Source: Methanomassiliicoccaceae archaeon (lineage in GTDB: Archaea; Thermoplasmatota; Thermoplasmata; Methanomassiliicoccales; Methanomethylophilaceae). Taken from it: a stretch of 64,000 bases of DNA. This document shows positions 24,426-33,858 of the stretch, one piece after another. The stretch spans positions 237,255 through 301,254 of the forward strand of contig JAYFOZ010000001.1 in the NCBI GenBank assembly GCA_034928305.1. Reading direction: 5' to 3'. The notes below the pieces were generated by a model. That model worked only from the letters and a program-made list of their open reading frames with translations, was not told where the DNA came from and did not search any database. Numbering within the stretch: the stretch's first letter is position 1; each line of letters starts with the position of its first letter. Both the position numbers and the translations under genes were made by a program.

Positions 24426-24498
24426 TGCAGCCGCCGGGATTCGAACCCGGGCGACGAGCTTGGAAGGCTCGAATCCTAACCAGCTAGATTACAGCTGC
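24426..24498 (-). tRNA. tRNA-Gly (TCC)
   Basis: Minus strand: acceptor GCAGCTG/CGGCTGC (one G-U pair), anticodon stem CGAGC/GCTCG with loop CTTCCAA giving anticodon TCC, T arm CCGGG-TTCGAAT-CCCGG, discriminator A. The 3' CCA is not encoded, unlike tRNA-Asp in this window. No intron. A TATA element (plus TATATA, 24525-24530) lies about 29 bp upstream. Confidence 0.96.
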
Positions 24499-24684
24499 AC
24501 CAGGTTCCCTTAATTTTTCACTGGTATATAATCATGATGTAAGGTCCGTCCGTTTTAGGCCTCGTTCATCGTCCCCGGTCCGCGGGCACCGGACACGCGG
24601 CAAAGAGCCAGCCGGAATAGCGGTCAGGCTTCGTATTCTTCTCCTCTGCCTACTTTTATTTACTGAATCCTTCATACCATTCCG

Positions 24685-27600
24685 ATGGGTTCAGGGCCGG
24701 TATTCCAGAGTTCCTCCGATTTAGCGATGTGGAGAAGGCTTTCGGGGTCTGGGTCTGCTAAGTTTGCACTCGGGAAGAAAGGCGACGCGGCCGAAGCGGT
24801 CGCCAATGAGGTGCTAGCCTCCAAAGGCTCCGTGAATTCCGCGGTACTTGTCAGGCTCATGGACACCCTCTTCGATGGGGGCAGCGGACGCCTCGCGTCC
24901 ATCCTGCCGGATATGGTAGCAAAGCGTCGCTCTACAGACTGCGCCCCGGCGCTGGAGGCGGCGGTCCTCTATCAGAGGATGGGCGATTCCGAGATGGCCG
25001 CCGAGATGTTCGAAACAGTCCGTGACGGGCTGGATATACCTCTCAGGAGCAGCGTCCACGCACGGTTGCTGTTGGACAGGGGGGATAAGCCGTCGGCGAA
25101 GAAGGTCCTGTTGCACGGCAGGTGCAGCGACCCCCTCGATCAGCGCATCTATAAACTTCTGGAGGAGGCCGACCCGGCCGGCGGGTGGATGTTCTATAGA
25201 AATATAGAGCTGCTTTACGCGGGAAGGTCCACCGTGGCATGCGGGGCCGAAGAGGAAGATACCCCCCAGCGGAGATTATATCACATCTATTCGGACTGGT
25301 TCGGCGGCGCTCGCGATGCCGCGACCGATGCGCTGGTAGGCTCGAAAGAGTACAGCGCTAAGTATTCCGATTACATGCTCGCTGCCGCCCGGATGGCCGC
25401 GGACGAAAAGGATTGGTTTTCGGCCGAGGTCCTATATGACGGTCTCGTGAAACAAGGCTGCACTCATATCACATGCGAGGCCGCCCGGGTGTGCCTGAAC
25501 GGCGGAAAGATCGACAAGGCGCTTTCTTTATACAGGGACGCCGAGGCGTCCGACCCGCATTCTCCAATGGTGATGGAGGGCCTTACCGACGTATACACCA
25601 AGATGGGCCGCAGAGACGACGCCGCCCAATGTATGCTCGATTTTCTGGACACCGAGAGGGCGGACCTCGACGCATACCTCATCTGCGCCGAGCGGCTCGT
25701 CTCCGGCTCCATGAACGCTCATGCGGAGCCAGTGGTCAGAAAGATCCTGATGAATTATCCCGAGAATACAAAGGCCAATATTCTCAAGTCCAAGAACGAC
25801 GCGGTCAAAGGAGACTACCCCGGGGCCCTGGACGCCGCGACGGCAGCCGTCAAATCGGACCCCAAGGACCCGGACGCCCGCCTTCAGCGCGCAAAAGTAC
25901 TCTTCTCTATGAGTAGGTCGGAAAAGGCCATGAAGGAGGCTCAGGCGGCGCTCAAACTTTCCCCGTCCGACACAAGCATCATGGTGTTGATCAAGGACAT
26001 ATACGCCGCGCAGGGGAATAACCGCGCATCTCTGGAGATGTGCGAGAGGATACTCAAGCTGGACCCCGAGAATGCCGACATAATGCTGGATTCGTCGGAG
26101 GTTATGATGGCGATGGGCGATACCGAAGGCTCCCTCTCGTCATATCGCAAGGCGATCAGGGCCGACCGCAGGCCGGAGAATTTTATCACTGTAGTGGAAT
26201 CCCTTATCAGGGACGGCATGTACAAAGAGGCCGCCCTTTTGTGCGAGGAGATGGATGCGGAATATGGCAGCATAGCGCTGGTCCGCAGGCTCAGGGGCAA
26301 TGCCGAATATTCCCTCGGGGAATACCTGAAAGCATCCGTCTCGTTCGCCGCCGCCGCCGCTGCGGATCCGTTCTCGCCGGTAATTTGGCACTCCAAAGGC
26401 ATGGCCGATGAGGCCGCCGGAGACCTGGACTCGGCCGAGGAAGCCTACAACCGTGCGGTGCTTATGGACCTGGACGAACCGGAGTTCTGGATGTCCAAAG
26501 CCTCTGTGCAGGAGAAGAAGGGAGACCTTCACGGGGCGATCGAATCGCTGAACCGCGCCATAGAGCTGAATCCGGAAAGCGCATATGCACTTGTGAAAAA
26601 GGGAATGATATTTGCCCGCGCGGGAAAGTACAAGGAAGCTCTCTACTTTATCGATATGGCGATCATGGTAGATGTCTGGGACAAAGATATCTATGTTGTA
26701 AAGAAGGAAATATGCATGCACGCCGGGATGTACGAAGAGGCCATCGGCGTATGTTCGGACATATCCATCATCGACCCCAAGGATACATATGCGATAACCG
26801 ATGCGGCGGACTGCATGATGAAACTGGGAAACCGCAGCGGTGCCCTTTCATTCATAAATTCCAAGCTCGCCAAGGACCAGTCGTCGATTCCTCTGTTGCT
26901 GTCCAGAAAAATCATTCTCACGTCCATGGGCAACTATCCGGAGCTAATTGCGACATGCTACCGCATACTCGAAAAAGACCCGAAGAACCGTGCCGTCAAG
27001 AACGACTTAGCCCATGCGTTCCTCTCCAACGGCGATAAGGTCTCCGCCGAAAAGATATTCGCCGAGCTCGAAGAAGAGGCCGAAGCCGTTGCGAAGGTTG
27101 CAAAGGAACCTGTAGCCAGCGCTGCGGAAGAAAAACCAGAGGCAGAGGAGGTCGATGATTCCGATGACGACAAGGCGCTTTTCGACATCGCTAACTCGCT
27201 TTATTCCACCGGCGATCTGAGAGGCGCGGCGAGGATGGCGGACCGCGCTCTGGAACTGGAGCCCGGAAATACGGAATATGTCCTTTTCAGGTCGGAGGTG
27301 TATTCCGCCGACGGTGACGTCAGAGGTGCTGAGGCCGTAGTGGCCGAAGGCCTTAGGATATCGCAGGAAGACCCGGTCCTCTGGGAAAAGGACGGGGACC
27401 TAAGGTCTTCGCTCGGCGACATACCCGGCGCGCTCGCAGCCTATCAGAACGTAATGAAGTATGCGGACGGCGGAAACTGCACCGTATACATCAAACACGG
27501 GGACCTAAGGTCCAAGATCGGCGACGTAGAGGGCGCAATATCCGATTATTCGATAGCAGTATCGAAATGCGGCTCCGATAACACCGCACGCAACCGTCTT

Positions 27601-28410
27601 GCATCGGCACATTATATGAACGGAGACATAAAAGATGCCGACAAGGTCGTCGATACCGTGCTCTCTGAGGAGCCCGACAATTCCGAGGCGCTTGTTACCA
27701 AGGCAAGGATATTCTCCGAGCGCCGCAACCAGCCCGGTGTGCTGGAGATGTACAAGAGGCTTCTCAGGACCAGTAACCCGGACCCGAAGCTCCTGGAGGA
27801 GATGTCCGACATACTTTCAAGGAGCGGCCGTTCCCAGGAGGCCACGGTCCTGTCCCAGAGGGCCGCGACCAAGTCAGACACGGAAGGAGATGAGGAAATG
27901 GCTCCTGACTCTGTCAAAAGATATGCGGAGAGACTGTTGCGCAGGGCGTACGTAAGCAAGCGCTCACTGGACGATCCGGGCATAGAAAACATGCTGGAAC
28001 TCGACCAGGCGACGTCCGAGGCCGTGATGTCATATCTGTCAGATATAACCGATTACGGAGAGATCATTCCTGGAACACCGGAGTTCTTCAGGATGGAGGA
28101 GCTTTCTCACAGCGCAGTGATAAGGGCGGCCCTTACAGACATAGATACCGATCCCATCATCACCATACCTTGCGCGTTCGTGGCCGGAGGTGCCAAAGAC
28201 GCGGACGAGGCAAAGATCCTGGTTTCATACATTTATTCAGCCATTAACGGAAAGATGAGCATCGAGATGCTGTCCGACGATGTTAAGAACCTGGCTTCGA
28301 AAACTGCAACCGACATGTCAGTTTTCGACATAATGAAGGAGCACGAACTCGGAGTATATAGTGCCAGAGCAGTTAAGTTGCTCAGTAATTCATCATCTGG
28401 GACTTCATGA
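24685..28410 (+). CDS. Giant tetratricopeptide-repeat protein
   Basis: A 1241-residue protein made almost entirely of TPR-type helical hairpins, for example DPDARLQRAKVLFSMSRSEKA, DPENADIMLDSSEVMMAMGD and NPESAYALVKKGMIFARAGK at 34-residue spacing. An Ala/Glu/Asp-rich linker (about 795-832) separates a long first solenoid from a shorter second one. Residues about 1070-1241 are helical but not TPR and match nothing I know. No signal peptide or membrane segment, so it is a cytoplasmic scaffold. The TATA-like CTTTTATTTA near 24655 suggests a leaderless start. The 3' end overlaps truD by 29 bases on the opposite strand. Confidence 0.85.
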   Translation: MGSGPVFQSSSDLAMWRRLSGSGSAKFALGKKGDAAEAVANEVLASKGSVNSAVLVRLMDTLFDGGSGRLASILPDMVAKRRSTDCAPALEAAVLYQRMGDSEMAAEMFETVRDGLDIPLRSSVHARLLLDRGDKPSAKKVLLHGRCSDPLDQRIYKLLEEADPAGGWMFYRNIELLYAGRSTVACGAEEEDTPQRRLYHIYSDWFGGARDAATDALVGSKEYSAKYSDYMLAAARMAADEKDWFSAEVLYDGLVKQGCTHITCEAARVCLNGGKIDKALSLYRDAEASDPHSPMVMEGLTDVYTKMGRRDDAAQCMLDFLDTERADLDAYLICAERLVSGSMNAHAEPVVRKILMNYPENTKANILKSKNDAVKGDYPGALDAATAAVKSDPKDPDARLQRAKVLFSMSRSEKAMKEAQAALKLSPSDTSIMVLIKDIYAAQGNNRASLEMCERILKLDPENADIMLDSSEVMMAMGDTEGSLSSYRKAIRADRRPENFITVVESLIRDGMYKEAALLCEEMDAEYGSIALVRRLRGNAEYSLGEYLKASVSFAAAAAADPFSPVIWHSKGMADEAAGDLDSAEEAYNRAVLMDLDEPEFWMSKASVQEKKGDLHGAIESLNRAIELNPESAYALVKKGMIFARAGKYKEALYFIDMAIMVDVWDKDIYVVKKEICMHAGMYEEAIGVCSDISIIDPKDTYAITDAADCMMKLGNRSGALSFINSKLAKDQSSIPLLLSRKIILTSMGNYPELIATCYRILEKDPKNRAVKNDLAHAFLSNGDKVSAEKIFAELEEEAEAVAKVAKEPVASAAEEKPEAEEVDDSDDDKALFDIANSLYSTGDLRGAARMADRALELEPGNTEYVLFRSEVYSADGDVRGAEAVVAEGLRISQEDPVLWEKDGDLRSSLGDIPGALAAYQNVMKYADGGNCTVYIKHGDLRSKIGDVEGAISDYSIAVSKCGSDNTARNRLASAHYMNGDIKDADKVVDTVLSEEPDNSEALVTKARIFSERRNQPGVLEMYKRLLRTSNPDPKLLEEMSDILSRSGRSQEATVLSQRAATKSDTEGDEEMAPDSVKRYAERLLRRAYVSKRSLDDPGIENMLELDQATSEAVMSYLSDITDYGEIIPGTPEFFRMEELSHSAVIRAALTDIDTDPIITIPCAFVAGGAKDADEAKILVSYIYSAINGKMSIEMLSDDVKNLASKTATDMSVFDIMKEHELGVYSARAVKLLSNSSSGTS

Positions 28411-29686
28411 ACTCGCGCATAAGCGTTGTTGCATAGTTGCCCTTGGGGAGCGAGAACTCTGCATCGTAATAGTCCTGGCCCATGGAATATCCTATGTCTT
28501 CTATGGGACACAGTATCTCGCGCCTGCTGCCTCTGGAACTGCATCTGGGAAGTCCGGGTACTATAAAATCCGAAGCTTTGAGTTTTTCTTCTTCCAGTAC
28601 GGAAGATTCGATCTCTCCCATCTCTCCGTCCTGCGTAACGCTGTCGCTTCCAAACAATGTTATTGAAACGAAGGCCCGCCTGGACCTAACCTGTGCGGCC
28701 ACAAGGTCTAGATTTTTCGGTGTGGCACATACGGGATGATCGTGATCCGGCGTGCCTTCAGCCGAAATAGGGATGACGACATCGCCGGTAACCGGTAGGT
28801 TGAGAGGCAACCCCTTTCCCATTCTTTTGCTGAGCATCATGTTGAAAAGATATGACTGATAAGCGTGGACAAGCATCATTTGCAGGTTGTTCGGCAGAAT
28901 CCCGATCGCACCAACCCAGTCGCCTGGTGCCTCTATAAGGTGTCCGACCATGGACTTCTCGAATCCCATTGATTCGGGCATGATTTTTATGAGCGAATTC
29001 CAGTCATCACGATGTGCCAGCTCTTCCCTTGCAAGTGAAACTTCCTCATTCTCAAACTCAGAAGGCGCCGCCAGATAGGTTCTCACCGCGCTCTCGATGT
29101 TGCCGCGAACAAGTTGCTCCCCCACAAGGTGGGTGACCGGTCGGACGACCCCGAACCGCTGAACTCCGAAATAATTGGGAAAACCTCCGGCCGCGCGGAC
29201 GTCAGATATCACGCTGTCCAATGTGCCAGGTATATCTTCTATCGGCATCTGGGAATCTTTGACCCTTATCGAGAAACGGTTTCCTATAAGGTCGCCGATC
29301 TTCATAGGACGTTTGGACCTGTATACATCTGATATTTCAAGGTCTTTCAGGCCAATGGTCTCTAGCCTGTCGGGGGAGCATTCGAAGGACATAAGCTGTG
29401 ATGTGATGGCACGTTTGTCTTTCGTTCCCGCGAAACCTATTTTCTCGCGTGAAATGCCCAGGCTTCTCGATAGGAGGCGTACCATGCGGTTGGTCTCCCA
29501 ATTGGTGCTTGTGACCTTTGCGATGGTAAATTTTCCATTCGGGTCTTCCGGCGGACCCTGGGATATCTCCGTTACAAGGAAATCTTCCGGGAGGACCTTA
29601 ATGCGGCCCCCTGTTCCTTCGGCGCCGCTCAGATAGTAGAGCATACCGATTTTCGTCTCGTCGGTATTACAGGGCCTGTAGCTCAT
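28382..29686 (-). CDS. truD: tRNA pseudouridine synthase D
   Basis: Forms pseudouridine 13 in tRNA. The 434-residue protein has the catalytic motif GFAGTKDKRAITSQ with Asp90, followed by NRFSIRVKD, the family landmark NYFGVQRFG near residue 193, and the TRUD insertion domain. Archaeal TruD is longer than the bacterial form, as here. An internal Met at residue 15 is another possible start. Rpo11 lies 1 base upstream, so it is cotranscribed with rpo11 and probably lig. Confidence 0.93.
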   Translation of the reverse strand: MSYRPCNTDETKIGMLYYLSGAEGTGGRIKVLPEDFLVTEISQGPPEDPNGKFTIAKVTSTNWETNRMVRLLSRSLGISREKIGFAGTKDKRAITSQLMSFECSPDRLETIGLKDLEISDVYRSKRPMKIGDLIGNRFSIRVKDSQMPIEDIPGTLDSVISDVRAAGGFPNYFGVQRFGVVRPVTHLVGEQLVRGNIESAVRTYLAAPSEFENEEVSLAREELAHRDDWNSLIKIMPESMGFEKSMVGHLIEAPGDWVGAIGILPNNLQMMLVHAYQSYLFNMMLSKRMGKGLPLNLPVTGDVVIPISAEGTPDHDHPVCATPKNLDLVAAQVRSRRAFVSITLFGSDSVTQDGEMGEIESSVLEEEKLKASDFIVPGLPRCSSRGSRREILCPIEDIGYSMGQDYYDAEFSLPKGNYATTLMREFMKSQMMNY

Positions 29687-29687
29687 C

Positions 29688-29942
29688 TTAAGAAACGATC
29701 TCCGAGAAGTATCCGGCGACGTTGTCCGCCGCCTTCTTCACGGCTGCCAGAGCATCGCCCTTTCTGACCTTTACAAAAAGCTTCGCGTCATCCAGGTCCG
29801 GGTGCTGCTCCTCATACCTCACGATGAGAACATCCTTGTTGTCGTACAGGGCATTCATGAGTGGCTGTAAAAGTGTCATGTCTGCTTCTTTGAGTCCGAT
29901 GGTGACTGAATCTTCGGTCTTCTCGGCAACATAGGTCTTCAT
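29688..29942 (-). CDS. rpo11: DNA-directed RNA polymerase subunit Rpo11 (L)
   Basis: Small alpha-like assembly subunit that pairs with Rpo3. The 84-residue protein contains LLQPLMNALYDNKDV (dimerisation helix) and DDAKLFVKVRKGDALAAVKKAA, matching the Rpo11 consensus. ATG 29942 (MKTYVAEKTEDS) is preferred over 29960 from homologous N-termini. It sits between lig and truD in one direction. Confidence 0.88.
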   Translation of the reverse strand: MKTYVAEKTEDSVTIGLKEADMTLLQPLMNALYDNKDVLIVRYEEQHPDLDDAKLFVKVRKGDALAAVKKAADNVAGYFSEIVS

Positions 29943-29993
29943 GCGCTCCCCAACCTTCACTCATATCTTAAACTTTGTGTGCCCGAAACGCAG

Positions 29994-31757
29994 TTAAACC
30001 AATCCGTTCGAATCATGCTCTTGCAGAGCATATATGTCTGCGAGCTCCGAATACGTCGTGCATTCGGTCGGGTCTTTGTCGTCACGCACCCTTCCCGTGA
30101 AACGGGGGAACCTTATTCCAAGTCCGGAATCGTCCTTGGCGTAACCTACGGCCGCCGTGTGTATGGGGCTTATGCTTATCTCTGCGCCTGTGACCTCAAG
30201 GACCATGTACGGGTCGAACCAGACGTCCGGTATCATCTGCGCGTCCACAGACGGGGGCCTATCCTGGCTGATGTAAGGTTCAAGCATCTTGGGCAGCTTT
30301 TCCAGGAACTCGTCGTCGAACCCCGTGCCAAGTTTGCAGGCAGTGCCGAACCGGTCGGCGTCCTGGTCGTAGGCGGCCATGAGCAGCGCCCCGTACTTTC
30401 CCGCTCTCTTGCCCATCCCGTAGAAAGCACCTACCACGGCAAGATCGAAGGAATCTACCAAAGCCTGCTGGTAATCTTTCTTGTATTTTATCCACAGGAA
30501 TCCTCTGGACCCGGCCCTGTAAACGGAATCTTCGGAGATGGATTTGGCCATTATCCCCTCGCATCTTGCCGTAACGGCCTCATCGAAGAACTTCTGTCCC
30601 TCCTCGGGGGAAGATATTATCTTCATCGCGGTCATCTGGATATTATCGGAAATTTTGAAATTCGATTCGATCGACGAGCGCCTCTCGAGGTACGTTTCGG
30701 AGGTCATGTCCTTTCCGTCGGCGTATAGCATGTCGAACATGAACATACGGACCGGATAATCCTTTACGGCGTCGGAAATGCCATGTTTCTTCCTGCGGTG
30801 GGTGACCTCCTGGAATGGCAGCATGTTCCCCGTTTGGGTGTCGACGGCGACGCATTCCCCCTCGACTATGGCCTCATCGATTTTGCAGCGCTCTCTAAGA
30901 GAAAGCGCTACGTCCGGGAAGTTAGGCGTAAGGTCCTCCAGCCTTCTGGAGTACAGCTTCACCGAATCCTTCGTTATGTGCGCTTGTACTCTGATGCCGT
31001 CGTACTTGTATTCCATCGCGCATTTTCCGCCGAGCCTTTCAACAACCTCGGGGATCGAGCGCAATCTCTCCGCAAGCATGACCTTCAAAGGGCTGCCTAC
31101 GCTTACTTCGATCTTCCGTACGGCATCCATTCCGCCCTTATCTATGGTTTTGGCTACAAGGCCCAGATCGCAAGTTATGTTGAATGCCCTCTCTATCTCG
31201 GGCCTGTCCTCCTTGCTGGCGAACGCTTCCGCCAGAGCATCCAGGATAGTCATGGTCCCCGCGCCGACCCTCATCCTGCCGGTTACTATCCTGCAAAGGT
31301 ATCTGGCCTCTATCGGATTGGAATCATGAAGCATATTGGACAGGATCTTTGTTTTTTTATCCTGGGAATCCCTTCCTTCCGCGTTCTCTATCGCAGTCAG
31401 ACTTTTGACGACCCTGTCCAGGGTGAGGGGGTCTGAGAACAGGGTCATCTGTTTTTTATCCTTCACCAGTTTCTCGGCCGCTGTACCAGGGTCCCCCTCC
31501 TTGACCACCATGTCGACTATCTTCGACTCCTTCATACCGACGGTCGCCGCAATCGCTTTGATGACAAGTTTATCGGACATGCCCAGCACCATCGGGTGGA
31601 AGTCAGGGTGCAGCTTCCCTTGGGAAAGATACACCACATAGGGGATATCATCGGAATCTACATTCTTCAGGAACCCGGCCAGTATCGATGTCATTTCAAG
31701 ACGGCTCGGCTCGGCCTCTATTCGGTCGAACGTTCCGGCGAGCTCCGAGAAAAGCAT
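29994..31757 (-). CDS. lig: ATP-dependent DNA ligase
   Basis: Seals nicks in replication and repair. The 587-residue protein has an N-terminal DNA-binding domain, the adenylation motif EYKYDGIRVQ with active Lys251, motif III-like RMFMFDMLYADG, EGIMAKSISEDSVYRAG (motif IV) and the motif V region WIKYKKDY, then an OB-fold domain. Length and order match archaeal replicative ligases. It lies 34 bases downstream of the Hef-type helicase gene, forming a small replication-repair cluster. Confidence 0.95.
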   Translation of the reverse strand: MLFSELAGTFDRIEAEPSRLEMTSILAGFLKNVDSDDIPYVVYLSQGKLHPDFHPMVLGMSDKLVIKAIAATVGMKESKIVDMVVKEGDPGTAAEKLVKDKKQMTLFSDPLTLDRVVKSLTAIENAEGRDSQDKKTKILSNMLHDSNPIEARYLCRIVTGRMRVGAGTMTILDALAEAFASKEDRPEIERAFNITCDLGLVAKTIDKGGMDAVRKIEVSVGSPLKVMLAERLRSIPEVVERLGGKCAMEYKYDGIRVQAHITKDSVKLYSRRLEDLTPNFPDVALSLRERCKIDEAIVEGECVAVDTQTGNMLPFQEVTHRRKKHGISDAVKDYPVRMFMFDMLYADGKDMTSETYLERRSSIESNFKISDNIQMTAMKIISSPEEGQKFFDEAVTARCEGIMAKSISEDSVYRAGSRGFLWIKYKKDYQQALVDSFDLAVVGAFYGMGKRAGKYGALLMAAYDQDADRFGTACKLGTGFDDEFLEKLPKMLEPYISQDRPPSVDAQMIPDVWFDPYMVLEVTGAEISISPIHTAAVGYAKDDSGLGIRFPRFTGRVRDDKDPTECTTYSELADIYALQEHDSNGLV

Positions 31758-31791
31758 ATCACCTTCATATCGGAGAAACTATTAATCGTTT

Positions 31792-33345
31792 TCAAAAATC
31801 GACAAGACGGGTCTGCCCCCGATCGTTATTCGGAGGCACGTGTTCTTTAAGCGTCCTGCTGAGCCCCTCGAGCCGTGTGCGCATGAGCTCCTCCTTCTTT
31901 TTGCTCGACCTCTCGAACACCTCGTCGACGGTTCCGCGTGCGACCAGAACATATACTTCTCCGTCGCCGCTCCTTCCCGTGCGCCCCCTCCTCTGGATCG
32001 TCCGTATTTCCGAAGGCACCGGCTCGTAGAATATCACCGCGTTGGTGCTGGCCACGTCCAGCCCCTCTTCGCCTACGGATGTGGACACAACTACGTTGAA
32101 AACTCCCGAATGGAAGTCGCTGAGCACATTCATCTGCTCCTTCTGTTTCAAACCGCCCCGTGATTGTCCGATGAGCTTTCCCACCCTCGCCCCCGGAATA
32201 GTGGAAAGTTTTTCGATGAGCATGTCGCAGGTGTCGCGATACTGGGAGAAAACAATGATCTTCGACCCCTCGGAAGAATTAAGCACCTGGCTCACGATGC
32301 TCATGACCCTTGAGATCTTAGGGTGCTCGACAGGCGACGTTACGGCGATATGTGCCATATCTTTGAACTCTTTTAGTTCGATAAGCTCTTTTGTTCCCTT
32401 GCTGGCACTTGCTTTTTTCGCTTCGCTGTCTATCTTAAGCAGATATGCACGCAGCGCGCTCATGCCCTGGGTCTCGGCAAGGCTCACGGCATGGAGAAGC
32501 TTGAGGCATATCGCCTGTACGGTCAGTCCTCTGAACACGACCGCCGTCTTTTCCCCGCGTGCGAGCCTCCTCTGGAGGGTCTCGCCCACGACCAGGAGGT
32601 GTTTGGTAGAAGGAGGCCAGTTCGGGTCGAAAAGACCGAGGTGCGTAAGCTCGATTATGTAATGGTCCAGCATGCCCTGCAGAAGAGATATGATGCTGAC
32701 AAGGTCCTTCGGCATGCTTACCTCTATTCTTTTCACATATGTGTCGAAAACATAAGGCGAAACATCGGGATCTTCATCGCTGCGGATATCGATACGGGTA
32801 AGTTCCAGATTTCTGCAGATCTCCGCTATTCTGTTCAGATCTCCGCTCGGGGAGGCGGTCATACCCATCGAAAGTATTCGTTCGCCGCAGTGCTTTGCCA
32901 CAGTGACGTAAGCATAGTTTCCCGTTCCTCTGTGGGCCTCGTCGTAGATGATGAGGCCGAAGTCCCCAAGGTCATACCTGCCGTTCTCCAGGTCGTTGGC
33001 TATGGTCTGCGGGGTCGAGACCATCAGGTCGCATTCTTTCATCATGGCGGTCCGAACATCCGGCTTCGTGTTGCCGTTAACGATTCCGACCTTGGTCCCG
33101 ACCAGGTTCTCTTCGAAGAATGCCCCGTGCTGGTCCGTCAGAGGTTTTGTGGGCGCGACCATCAGAACCTTTTCCCCGCGCTCCAGTACGCACGCCGCAA
33201 CATACAGCGCCACGATGGTCTTTCCTAGGCCGGTGGGCAGGACTATCAACGTGTTTGCGCCCAGACAGCCTTTCGCCATAGTTATCTGGTACTCTCTTTC
33301 CTCTATTTTTCCGGCGGCTATCCTGGGATGGGAGAGATATTTCAT
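31792..33345 (-). CDS. Hef-type helicase without the nuclease domain
   Basis: A superfamily 2 helicase of 517 residues acting on stalled forks and branched DNA. Motif I LPTGLGKT (36-43), DEAH box IIYDEAHRG (135-138), the thumb-like insertion between the two RecA domains, and motif VI QRRGRTGRSG are clear and match archaeal Hef/MPH1. The XPF-like nuclease and HhH part of full Hef (about 750 aa) is missing. Instead the protein ends in QTRLVDF at residues 511-517, which resembles a C-terminal PCNA-binding PIP box (QxxLxxF). Cotranscribed with lig. Confidence 0.85.
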   Translation of the reverse strand: MKYLSHPRIAAGKIEEREYQITMAKGCLGANTLIVLPTGLGKTIVALYVAACVLERGEKVLMVAPTKPLTDQHGAFFEENLVGTKVGIVNGNTKPDVRTAMMKECDLMVSTPQTIANDLENGRYDLGDFGLIIYDEAHRGTGNYAYVTVAKHCGERILSMGMTASPSGDLNRIAEICRNLELTRIDIRSDEDPDVSPYVFDTYVKRIEVSMPKDLVSIISLLQGMLDHYIIELTHLGLFDPNWPPSTKHLLVVGETLQRRLARGEKTAVVFRGLTVQAICLKLLHAVSLAETQGMSALRAYLLKIDSEAKKASASKGTKELIELKEFKDMAHIAVTSPVEHPKISRVMSIVSQVLNSSEGSKIIVFSQYRDTCDMLIEKLSTIPGARVGKLIGQSRGGLKQKEQMNVLSDFHSGVFNVVVSTSVGEEGLDVASTNAVIFYEPVPSEIRTIQRRGRTGRSGDGEVYVLVARGTVDEVFERSSKKKEELMRTRLEGLSRTLKEHVPPNNDRGQTRLVDF

Positions 33346-33445
33346 TCTGTCACAGAATAAGATGGGTCAGGATAAAAGGATAACAGGGAGGTGTCCGAAA
33401 GTGGTATGCAACAATATTCTGCACGCCTTCCTAAAATAAGGGGGC

Positions 33446-33462
33446 GGGGCGTTGAACGCCCC
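33446..33462 (-). terminator. Terminator of the HesB-type gene
   Basis: On the minus strand, GGGGCG-TTCAA-CGCCCC lies 8 bases after the stop and is followed by GCCCCCTTATTTTA. Confidence 0.5.
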
Positions 33463-33469
33463 TTGGGGT

Positions 33470-33796
33470 TTAGTGGCAGCTGCCGCCGCAGGACGAGCAT
33501 CCGCTTGCATTGGGGTCGCGGATGGTGAGCCCGGTCCCGAAGTTCGGGTCATCGATAAACTCGATGACGCATTCCTTCAGGGGATCTGCGGTCTCGTTGT
33601 CGTAGTACATCTTGAAAGCTTCGGCCGAGGTGTCTACGATGTCGCCCTCCGCTTCCTTCTCCTGGAAGGACATTCCGAACTGAGGTCCGGAGCAAGCGAA
33701 ACCGGCGAGGTAGATCTTGATGCCATAGCCCGTCTTGTTGTTTTTGTCCATAAGATCAACTATGAACTTTTCAGCTTCTGGGGTTATTTTTACCAT
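33470..33796 (-). CDS. HesB/IscA-like iron-sulfur protein
   Basis: A 108-residue protein of the HesB fold used in iron-sulfur carriage. It starts VKITPEAEKFIVDLM and has GFACSGPQFGMSF in the place of the first conserved Cys. The usual C-terminal CxC pair is replaced by a denser CSSCGGSCH ending the protein, four potential ligands with the His. That tail may bind a cluster on its own. The gene is monocistronic with its own terminator. Confidence 0.8.
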   Translation of the reverse strand: MVKITPEAEKFIVDLMDKNNKTGYGIKIYLAGFACSGPQFGMSFQEKEAEGDIVDTSAEAFKMYYDNETADPLKECVIEFIDDPNFGTGLTIRDPNASGCSSCGGSCH

Positions 33797-33858
33797 TTGA
33801 TCGCTCCTTGAATCTTATCGAGGTATATAATTCAATCATAGTACTTAACGATTGTTAC

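Noticed and set aside
24540-24660. GC-rich stretch between tRNA-Gly and the TPR gene as a possible RNA
   Set aside because: Only short GTCCG/CGGAC complementarity is visible, without promoter or terminator; not enough to call.
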